Shown piece by piece: positions 48,414 to 58,016 of a stretch of 64,000 nt of DNA. The stretch is from Blastomussa wellsi (Eukaryota > Cnidaria > Anthozoa > Scleractinia > Plerogyridae), in contig OX393562.1 of NCBI GenBank assembly GCA_947652115.1, positions 30,238,852 through 30,302,851 on the forward strand, read 5' to 3'. Both the position numbers and the translations under genes were made by a program. The notes beneath the pieces are model-generated. The model had not been told where the DNA came from and did no database searches. It saw only the letters and a program-made list of their open reading frames with translations. Each line of letters opens with the position of its first letter. The first letter of the stretch is position 1.

Positions 48414-48627
48414 GTATAACAATATAATTTGGTTTTATCAACTGGGTTGATAAGCCAGCCAATAGCGAAGCTCCATCTTTCTGTATATAAAAACACACGA
48501 CGCAGAATTCCTTGATTCGCTCCGACGAAGGGCTAACGCTCGAAACGTCAGCTCTTGAATCTCTTTACGGTGGCCAATTGACATTATCAACCCAACTGAT
48601 AAAACCAAATTATATTGTTATACTTAA
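48365..48627. repeat. Copy 3 of the 'ggttttatcaactgggttgat' family with hammerhead-like core
   Basis: The ends match copies 1 and 2. The centre reads GATTCGCTCCGACGAAGGGC then TAACGCTCGAAACGTCAGCT (48514-48553). A CNGANGA-like box, a short stem (GGGC/GCTC) and GAAA followed by CGTC resemble the hammerhead ribozyme cores described in Penelope-like retroelements, but the second base of the first box is C rather than U. Confidence 0.7.
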
Positions 48628-48709
48628 GTTATAGTTGACTGGCGAGATCGCAAAGTTATATTCTTGTGTTACAGAACCCGAGATTACAGTTCAATCAATT
48701 TTTATGAAG

Positions 48710-51700
48710 TCAATCACTTCCCAGGATAAAGCTAATAAGAGCCAAAATCACTACACAAAGACAGCTGCTGACTGGAACTCCAGCATTTGACAGCTCTCCA
48801 CTTATGGGCAACTTTCCAGTATTACAATGGTCTTCAGAACAGCACTTTACGTTACAATGAACAGCTTTAGTTGTGTCATACTCGCTCCGAAGCATATCCT
48901 CACATTTATCTTCGTCACACATTTCCTGAAAATCACAACGAAAAATATAAATAACGCCGAGCTGAAAACTTGGCATCAAGGCGAGTACATGGTGACGTTA
49001 CAGTTTTGTCCGCACTACTTCCTCCCACCCTATTAATTCCACGCTAAAAATGACGTATTTAAAATTACTTAGCAAAGGGGAAGTTTCAGTAATTAAATGG
49101 ACGATGATAAGTCAAAGACTACTGCAAGGCTGAAACAAACATGGTATATGTTAAACAATATTTCTGCAGGCCAGACCAGCCTTCTTATACCACGTTGTTT
49201 CTTGAAGTGGAGTGGACTGCAGCGAAGTGGACTGGTGTGGAGTGGAGTGAACTGGATCGGAGCGAAGTGAAGTGGAGTGGAGTGGGGTGAAGTGGACTGG
49301 AGTGAAGTAGAGGGGAGTGGAGTAAAGTGGAGAGGAGAGGAGAGGACTGGAGTGAAGAAGAGTGGAGTGGAGTGGAGTCGAAATGAGTGGAGTGGAGTGG
49401 AGTGAAGTGGAGTGGAGTGGAGTGGAGTGAAGTGGACTGGACTTGACTGGATCGGAGTGGAGTGAAGTGAAGGAGTTGAGATGAGTGGATTGGGGTATTT
49501 TAAAATGTCTTTATTGACTGTAATTCTTCAAAATGTATCGTACCTTGATGGAGCAGTATTTAGAATAGATGTCTATCTGTTGATTCGTTTTTAGTAGCTT
49601 TGAACGAACCACTGAGAGGCAGACAACATCCGACTCAGGAATGTCACGAAAACTATTTATCTCTTTGCAGTCCTGAATTCTACTGTTCTTTAAGCAGTCA
49701 TCAAATGATTTTGCCGAGAAACATGTGTGACATTTCTTCGAAAAACCTGGAAGAAAGAAATATTCTTATTTAATTGCTTTCGATCAGACGCGTATTCGAT
49801 AACTTGGCCATCGAAGAAGTGCATATATTTGTGTTATGCAGTAGAGGAGATATGGGGTGATGGGAAGCTGCAAAATGTTCGTCCTACCCGAACATTTGCT
49901 CCTGGTAATACAGCCTATCATTTAGACTGCACGCACGCTTTCTTTCTTTTCTTCCAACAATCATCGCAGGCGTAATGTACCAGTCAAATGGAAGCTTCAA
50001 CATCCCCCCGGGCATACCCCGGGCATTTGGCGCCTTTGCATTCCCGGGGGATGGGAATTTCACTCATATAGGGTGGAGAATTTGAACGTTAGCCTCGATT
50101 TTATGTTAGCAGTAGTAGTAGTAGTTGTAGCTCTTTATTTAAACTTGGTTAAATATCGTCAGTAATAACAATAATAGTTTACTTACAATCATTAAAAATC
50201 AAAATAGCTATAAAAACTGATTTTTAAGATTGCAGAGCGAGAATGGAATGTTTCAAGTGCGCGGTTGATTTCCTTCCTGAACTGCCCCATTGAACTGATT
50301 GCCCGCCTAACATCTTCAGGAAGAGAGTTCCACAGTAAGGCACCGCTAAAGCTAAAGCTGCGTTTCAAATAGTTAGTGCGCGACTTGGGTAAGTTCAATT
50401 TACGGAAAGAATCACGCAAGTCATAGTCTGTATCTCACTCACTGGATAATTCACGCAAGTATACTGGGGCTAACCCGTTGAGGGATTTAAATATAATCAT
50501 AGCTTTTTGCTTTCTTCTTAAAAAAATAGCTAGTCCCACTTCAATGTTTCAAGAAGCAGTCTTGAGTTTCCCTCGCAGGTGCCTCGAGGAATAACCCTAG
50601 TTGCTCGATTTTGCAATTTTTGTAGTTTCTCATATAAATAAGAAATCAATCCATCCCAAACGGGGGCACAGCAAATGTAATCAAAATGAGCCAACATTAA
50701 ACAAAGCCAAAACATTACATCCATTTGGCATAAACAGAAGTGATGAAGCACGCCAGTGACACATCTGACACTTATTCACTCAGCTTATCAATCATTTTCA
50801 CGTATTTTTATTTAAATTTTTATTTGTAACGGTTTTCTTTTCACACATTTTTTTTCCACTCAGCCCCTGAGGAAGGTTTGTATTGTAAACCGAAATATAG
50901 GGCAATTTTGTTTGAAATAATTTAGTCCTTTATTCCGTTTTGGTCATATTCGCCGTTGGGATCAGTGTGCAGTCTATATATATTTTGTATTCTAAAATTT
51001 CTACTGATCCAGTCTACTAAAGATCCGGCACTCTCATCGGTTTGTCGCTGTGGTTGTACAGATTTTAATTCCAAGCTAGATAAACACTGTTTATTTTAGA
51101 AAGGGCCAATGGACAATTCAAAGGAACCGGATCGTGGGTGGATCTGATCAGCACTGACCGTACGGTTGATTGATTGATTGCCCGAGGAGCCACCCCGCGT
51201 AAACTCCCCGCGTAAAATAAGAAATTGTAGAAAAAAGAATAAGAAATATTTGGTACTGAATATGAAATACATGGTACGTTATGCGAGACGATCCCGACTT
51301 GAAGAGACTATTCGCGCACGGTTGTCTTGGTTAATTCTTTTGCAAGCGCGCAATGTGGTATCGGGTAATTCTTGGAGTCACGAGACGCGTTTAGCTCTTC
51401 ATCGCTTGTGCAACTGCGTGAAAATTTTCTGTTCAAAGGTACGCGAGTGTCTTGCACTACAGTGACTTCTTTGAGCTCAAAAGGCATTCAGCAGTACTGC
51501 ATAGAATTCATCGGTACAGAACTTGGTTTGTTAGACACAAAATCAGCAAAAGGGTCGAGACTCCATCCAAACACCAGATACAAACAGATCAGAATCTCAA
51601 CTCGCATAAGTTAATAAGTTGGCAACAAGTGAAAATTTGCTGCCAGAAAGCCATTGTTAATGCAAATACGTTGTCGTTATACAGAACGTTGAAATAGAAT

Positions 51701-53759
51701 ATCACATGGTTGTAATAGATTGTCTGATTTATAAATAAATAGATTATGTTTAACTTGACTGAAATAAAAAAAGAAATTTGAACAAACAATATGTTCCGTA
51801 TTTGTTTACAATAGATATCTTCTCAAACATGGAATCAAAACCTGTATTTCTAGTTAGATTAGTAGCAAGTTTATTGCATGGCACTAGGGTCCACAAGGGT
51901 CATGCTAACCTGTGATCAGGCGAATGATGAAGAGGTGATAAGTAGGGAGGGAGGGCATGATCGCAGGTTAGAGTCATGCTTATTCGGTCACTTCGAATTC
52001 AAATGGCTTTCACCGTGACGTGTATTTGTTGACACGAGCAACTCAGAAAGAACAAGCCACCACGAGTATATTTCTCAAACTCATTAATTATTGATACGGT
52101 TATAAGCCAATCGGAGTGCCCCACTTTGGTCAGGTGCATGTATCTTGATACCCAATGAAAATCTAGATCAAGATTACTCCAGTTAGTTAAAAAACTGATG
52201 AAAAAACCGATCAAGGAACTTGAATTTTAATAAGTCTTAATGCTAAATACAGTATATTTGCATATTTGCCGCTTCAATCATTACTTACAACAACAATACG
52301 GCAACATATTATTTGCTCACAAACTCCTTCTCCTTCTTGTAGTTAATTTGAAGCCCTTCTCGGACGCCATCCTTCATCTCGGCGTCCAAGCAACGTAGGA
52401 ACAGGACAAACCTTCGAAAAAGAGAAAAACAACACACCAAATTCAATTCCCAAAACAGTGCAATTTAAAATTCTGAACAATGCGGTCTAAAATTTGTCAA
52501 TTACCTTGGCACTAGCGTCCAGAGGATTCAAAGCTTCGGATCCATTTTTCTCTTCCAAATAACGCTTGAGAGCACAAATGCTTCCATAAAGAGTCTTGGG
52601 AGGGTATCTTCGTGAATTTTGAAAACCGATGGAGAAGATTTAGGAACGCGAAATAGTTCTGATCCGGACTCGAGCTCCATCACGAGGCGAAATGTTAATC
52701 TACCAAAAAACCCGCCCGCATATTAAATATTCATTTCATTTACTACGAATAAGATTAGAAACAAACAATAGCCTATTGCGCACGCCTTCTAATTACCTAT
52801 TCTTCGGAAATAATTCCACTAAACTTTCACACTAGTTTGAGAAGTCATGTCAAAAACTCGTGCTTCGTGTTTCATCAGGGGTTCCAAACACCTCGAAACA
52901 ATAAAAGCACGAGGCGGTAGGCCGAGTGCTTTTATTGTTTCGAGGTGTTTGGAACCCCCGATGAAACACTCGCACTCGTTTTTGACATATTACACGAATT
53001 ATTTCAGATGCTTCACTTCAAAGAACCAATCACAACGCACGGATTTAATTCTATCAAGGCTTCTTTGTTGTATAATAATGCGGATTTTTCATGAAGTTCG
53101 AGTAATTTTATTATTTTCCGAAACGTAAACATGATGAAACTAATTACTTTAAACGAGAAAGGAAAGTTTGTATTTTAATTTTGTTTCCGAGGATGGAAAC
53201 GAAGGGTTTTGAAAGAGAAAATTTGCATTTTTAGCATAAACCTTTACAATGAAGGTGATGTGAATTTTGAGCTCGGTAAATTTAATGTGAAAGATTAATT
53301 TATCAACATGACACGAGCATGGGACAAAGAAAAATTCTGAGTCCCCGACAGGAATCGAACCCATGACCTCCCGAACCTTTACAATGTACTCAAATGTACA
53401 ATATACTCAAATGATAGAAAAACAAATACGCAGGGACGACACGAAGTCGCATTAACCAGGAAAAATTTCGCGATGTACATATCCGATAATACATAACTGT
53501 TTTTTTTTCAAAATTGAAATATTTCGCCAGGCCTAAAATCTCATAGGATTGAAACGATCAAAGAAACTTTTCCTTCGCCGCAGTTTATTCGGACTAAAAA
53601 TCAGAAAAATATCAAATCACGTGTACGGGAAACGTTGCAAATGACACTAATACAAATTAGCTTTAGAGACTCACAAGAAAATTGAACCTTCTTACCCTTA
53701 GGCGGCCACAAGATCAAGAAAACAGCGGTGATAAGGATGGCGTTAGAACGGCTTTGCAT
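48710..53759 (-). CDS. Ly6/uPAR (three-finger) domain protein, probably GPI-anchored
   Basis: Ly6/uPAR proteins are small disulphide-rich extracellular proteins, usually tethered to the plasma membrane by GPI; the ligand here is unknown. Three exons: 53759-53696 (start), 49746-49544 and 48925-48710 (stop TGA), with canonical sites and agreeing phases, total 483 nt or 160 residues. A signal peptide (NAILITAVFLILW) occupies exon 1. The domain starts KKCHTCFSAKS and ends CNVKCCSEDHCN, the family's C-C-x-x-D-x-C-N signature. Twelve cysteines lie between signal peptide and tail. After it come small residues (GELSNAG) and a hydrophobic end (VSSCLCVVILALISFILG), as required for GPI addition. Intron 1 (about 3.9 kb) is repeat-filled. 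The ATG is the first in the signal-peptide frame. Orthology within the large Ly6 family cannot be settled from sequence alone. Confidence 0.88.
49205..49485. repeat. (GGAGT)-type minisatellite in the Ly6 intron region
   Basis: About 280 bp consist almost wholly of GGAGT, GAAGT and GGACT pentamers (AGTGGAGTGGAGTGAAGTGG and variants), strongly purine-rich on the plus strand. It lies in the intron between Ly6 exons 2 and 3, about 60 bp from exon 2. Confidence 0.9.
50118..50760 (-). mobile_element. LINE 3' end in Ly6 intron 1
   Basis: Minus-strand frames carry SYLYEKLQKLQNRATRVI (near 50580-50645) and SRTNYLKRSFSFSGALLWNS followed by LPEDVR (near 50325-50385), typical of the C-terminus of CR1/L2-like reverse transcriptases. 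The 3' side ends in an (AGT/ACT)n tract at 50108-50123, consistent with a microsatellite-like LINE tail. A stop and a frameshift break it. Confidence 0.7.
50867..50895 (+). ncRNA. Hammerhead-ribozyme-like core (partial)
   Basis: CTGAGGA (the C-U-G-A-N-G-A box) is followed by a stem GGTTT/AAACC with a 7-base loop and then GAAA, in hammerhead order and spacing. A matching cleavage-site strand (stem III 5' side ending in U-H) was not identified, so self-cleavage is not claimed. It lies beside a LINE remnant in Ly6 intron 1. Confidence 0.35.
52309..52617 (-). pseudogene. DUF3504/QRICH1-like (Crypton-type recombinase-related) fragment
   Basis: Two minus-strand pieces, 52617-52505 (RRYPPKTLYGSICALKRYLE, EKNGSEALNPLDASAK) and 52412-52309 (FVLFLRCLDAEMKDGVREGL, QINYKKEKEFVSK, stop), align as consecutive segments of the DUF3504 domain found in QRICH1, ZMYM and related cnidarian proteins, which derive from Crypton tyrosine recombinases (family knowledge). 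Intron-like GT..AG ends lie between them, but joining them does not restore the expected frame (two bases are lacking). Only a small N-terminal part of the domain is present. I call it a decayed fragment in the antisense-sharing intron of the Ly6 gene. Confidence 0.55.
52847..52988. mobile_element. 142 bp near-perfect palindrome
   Basis: ATGTCAAAAACTCGTGCTTC, TGTTTCATCAGGGGTTCC and AAACACCTCGAAACAATAAA are mirrored almost exactly on the right (TTTATTGTTTCGAGGTGTTT, GGAACCCCCGATGAAACA, TTTTTGACAT). The loop is about 15 bases (GAGGCGGTAGGCCGA). It shares GATGAAACACT and ACACCTCGAA words with 10396-10612 and 38403-38691. Confidence 0.85.
53270..53385 (-). mobile_element. tRNA-derived SINE fragment
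   Basis: The minus strand carries GAGGTCATGGGTTCGATTCC (B box) followed by GACTCAGAATTTTTC and GTGTCATGTTGATAAATT. A related copy is at 54262-54350. It lies in Ly6 intron 1. Confidence 0.55.
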
Positions 53760-53989
53760 CTTTGGTGGTAAATCCTGCACTCTAGAATATTCACTCTTCT
53801 CAGCGCTGAATCTACACACAAAGAAAGCTGCAGTGATGTGATGAACTCTTTCACAAGACGGATCTCTTAAATAGCACACCCTCTTTTTGAGACTATTGTG
53901 GTGATGGTATTCAGTCCATTTCCGCGTGCTGACATTTGTAATGTCGAGATCCGGATGTGGAAACGTGGAACGCGGAAGACGGAACACGG

Positions 53990-56900
53990 AAGTTAGGACA
54001 AGATCATTTGAGGGAGACTTTCCTTCGTTTAAATGTAGGTCGTCTCAGTTAGCTACGGAAAGGGGGAACGGGAAGGGGTGGGGGGAGGGTCGTAGTTCAA
54101 GGAATAAAATCGACGGTAAAATTAGTAAGAAAATGACCTGGAAAGAATAGAGAAAGGTTCAAGTTATCGGGATTTTAACTGCACATGCTACTGCTAACTG
54201 TACATGAAGTGTGATAAATGTGGTAGATAGTGAATTTCAGCCCGGTGGATAAATGTCATAATTGATAAAGATGAAATGATCAAATATGACACGAGCATCA
54301 AAACATAGAAAATATCTGAGTTCGCGGCAGGATTCGAACCCATGACCTACATGTACACGAAGTGTATAAACATTAACGTCGGAGTACCCTGAAATTAATC
54401 CCTCTGTCATATTGAATTTTAGCTAAATTGTCAGCCAGCGTTTCACAATACCTTGATAAACGATTTCCAGTTTTTCTCACGTCTGATCGCTCTCGCGCGT
54501 ATCTAGGGCTTTGTCGTATTTGCGTGCAAATGTTCTCTTTTATAGGAAGTAATTCTTTGGCCTCGAAAACACGAGTCACGCGCGCAGTTTTCTTGTCGTG
54601 ATCTGCCATGATCCCTCCTCAAATTCCATAACCGTGCAAAGGTGAAACTCAAGGAAGTAGACTCTAGCAAGAAAGCAGATTACACTATTTAAATCTGCAC
54701 TATTTTAATTAATTTGGGAGAAGGTAGTGAGTGCATGTGGGAAAAATGCCAGATACGTGCGAACGTTTGCTTTGAGAGTGCCGTATTTTGGTATCAAGCT
54801 CATTCCATTTTGAATAAATAGAAACTCTAAAGAAGGTCGATTCTCAGTCTTTTGAAACGTGAGCCGATCACGGTATTGAGACAATACATAATAATGTATC
54901 CCTATAAAGAATAGGGAAGCTTAGACCAACGCATTTTTAAACCGTGATGCATTTTACGTTCCCTTTACGAAAATCCTTTTCCTCTGCGAACAGTAATATT
55001 GTTTTGTTCTTGTTTTTGTTCCCCTTCCTTGCTTCCGCAAATCCACTCCAGTCCAGACATTTGTGATCTCTGAAAAATTCGGCGCGGATCCAAGTTTTGC
55101 GAACAACAGGATGCGCGCTTCACCTTTCAGGTCAAGAACAGTGAAAAATGAAGAACAGCAACAACGTGTCATGTCTTCTTTATCTTAAATATAAAAAAAA
55201 ATATCAGAAAACGCTCCGCACGGTCACAGAAACGAATGAGAAGAGTTTGGTACTGCGATCTGTGCTTCTCTGAGGAAGCTCTTGTGTGTCGACTCGAGGT
55301 AAAGAAAATTAAGAAAACAAAAAAGGAAAGAAAAGTGATCGAGGGCTGAAGCCCAAGGTCAATACCACCGATAATTTTCAATGAAGACTAATGCTTCAGC
55401 ATAATAATGGTCTCGTGGCTTCAGCGCGTAGGAATGAACTTCCCGTCTCGGAACATGTATGCTGATTCAAAATTGTGCAAGAAAACACGCAATTTTCTTT
55501 CATGAAAAGCTTTCAGGTTTGTTCTAACTATATACGATGACCGGAAAGCCTGGGCTAATAATGAGATTTTCTACACCATTGGTATTAAAGAACAGTATTT
55601 ATAGACGAGTTTAAGTCACCATATAAAAATCAATGATTTATACTCAAAATTTTACAACCAAACACAACGGGAGCATGATTTTAAAAAAATCATCTTTTTT
55701 AATGCGGAATCTACAAGATTGCTTCATACATTTTGGCCTACCAAATCGTGAAATTCAGGATTTGGCCTTCCAAATCGTGCAACGAATTATAGTCGAAATA
55801 CAAACATGCTGATTTCAACCTTCTTGGTTGGTCCACATAAACGGAATTCAGTGATCCTTGCCGAAACTCTGCGTCTTTGAAAAAAACTTTTAGTGGCGTT
55901 TTTATTAGTCTTGACCTCTGAGAGAGTTGCGCAATGAGTTTAGCTGAAGACAGAACAAAACATTGATTTGCGACAGACTTACTCTTTTCAGTTGTCTTTC
56001 GTGTTTCCCGCGGATTTCTAACCATCGAAAGGCTTATTTATTTTAGATCATTGCCTGCAAATTAGCTGATGCACCGAAACCCTAGAACGCTGCGCAATGC
56101 ACTTGATCACGCTAGTTTACGCTCTGCCCGTACGCTATATTGGGTTTGTAAATAAAGTGTTTTTTGCATTTAACACTAATCGATTTTTTCTGTACATCAC
56201 CGTAAAACTGATATATTCCAGTGAATTGTGAAAAATATCACACAAGCATAAATTACCCACGAAAGAAATATATTCCGGCTAAAAGCAAACGGAAACTCCA
56301 TGTGGTTTCAAAAAGCTTTCGCTATAAAACAATTGACATGCAATGTTTTGGCTCCAATTACTCGCATACATGGCCAACATCCAAAGAAACGTGGTAGGAC
56401 CTTCAATAGAAACAAAACGCGAAACGGTCTATGTTCCTTGGTTTGACACGTGTTGAAACATGTGCTTTTGAGCGTTCTGCTAAAACAAAGATTTCGAAAG
56501 ATTAATATCACTAACTCCGCTAAATTTAATGATTTGATAGCAATCGACGAAGGCTTACTTCACGCAAATAACCATTTGTCAGTGATATGCGCTATGAATC
56601 ATACATGTCTCTCATAAGTTTAGCGAAGAAAGCCAAACAAAAATCAATTCAGGCTTCAAGGAATTCAGGATGTTTTTTGGAAAATACTCAATGACTTCTC
56701 GAGACCCAACATAAGGAGAAACCTCATATGAGGCCAAGTCACCATCTTGAATATCTAGGGTAGTGAACACAATAGCCTTTAAATCAAAGGAAACCTTGAA
56801 TTAATAGTTTACCAAGTTCGAAAAACTCTAACACAACTTCATGCTCTTCGGATTCCGAGCTGTATTAAAAGAGTTTCTTAGTCTTTACAACCCGTTTTTG

Positions 56901-57921
56901 GTTGCGCATTTTCTTTGGGCTCGCAGAGGGTTTCATAGCACTTACCCGACACGCTATTATATCACGAATCGTGCATTTATGTTGTGAAGCGTCAAGTTAC
57001 CTTGTTTTAGATTGAGTTATTTTACTTCTTAATCATCAATTGTTTGCCTTTTCGCAACTACCGTGCGAGTCTTGTGACTCAAGGTTGTTCAACGGCTAGG
57101 TTTGCACACACATGGTTGTTCTAAAGTCTAAGTTGTCTCGCCTGCCTATTTGAATATTTGAATAATAACCGGTAGCGAGGAATATTAATTTTTCTTTCCC
57201 TTTCGCACGCGACGCATAGCGTCACTTGAGCGCGCGCTGAGTAAAAGGCCATGAGAAATTTGATTCTCGTCCCAGGTTGTGAAAACCTGTTTTTGACCAA
57301 ATATTATTCCTCAAAAACCTACCCTACAACCTATGATGAACTTTCAGGTTTTGAGCTAATTTTTAAATCTATTTGTTAGGTAAAATCTCTGATATTACAT
57401 TCAGTCCCTCTTTTGCGAAAAATCTGCCTTGCGGATTTTAATATTATTTTGCCTGAATATATAATCAGAGTCAATTTCTAAATACTGCGGAAATTTTCAG
57501 GTAGGGTCATATGGGTAGATTTTGAGAAAAACGCCGTTGAAATGACTTGTGCCCACTGCTCAGTCCGCGTTCAAGCGCTCGGCCGTTAATTCTCGTCGTT
57601 TGTTTAGCATTTGTTTTCTAAAACGTCGCATATGATGATTGCAAGTCTTGTAAGCTACGCCAAACACAATCAACAAGAGGAAGATGAAACATTCTGAACA
57701 TTTTACAGAACTGTTTAAAGTTGGGCCCTTTTACCCCTCGAAAATTAACGTTACTCGAAGAAGGCACCCCGAAATATTTTGTTGTGTGGTTGATGAGGTC
57801 GAATGATTAGGCTTAATGCGTTATATGAAAAATAAGTGAGATAGGGGATCTGGCATTGGAATGTGGTCCACTTAAACGAACGTTACAAGACATAAGCAAC
57901 TATGAAAGGAATTATTACAGC
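53990..57921. other. Interval upstream of Ly6, no gene recognised
   Basis: It holds one SINE fragment (54262-54350, minus, with GTAGGTCATGGGTTCGAATC) and a purine-rich tract (54055-54090). The remaining short frames (for example 55738-56025 minus, 54954-55172 minus) show no recognised domain. The first part may include the Ly6 5' UTR and promoter. Confidence 0.45.
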
Positions 57922-57927
57922 TTTATT
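57922..57927 (-). terminator. Poly(A) signal AATAAA of the DUF885 gene
   Basis: AATAAA on the minus strand lies 90 bases past the DUF885 stop codon (58017-58019), a normal 3' UTR distance. Confidence 0.6.
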
Positions 57928-58016
57928 CTTGGAGATAAACTGCAAAGGCAAAGAGCATTGAATTTTGTTTGTGCTGGGCTTTTGTATTTAGTTCTCAGTG
58001 TGAACACACCCGCCAT

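Noticed and set aside
51178..51697. Plus-strand frames of 80-95 codons with basic composition
   Set aside because: No homology recognised; they lie in the Ly6 first intron and overlap each other in different frames.
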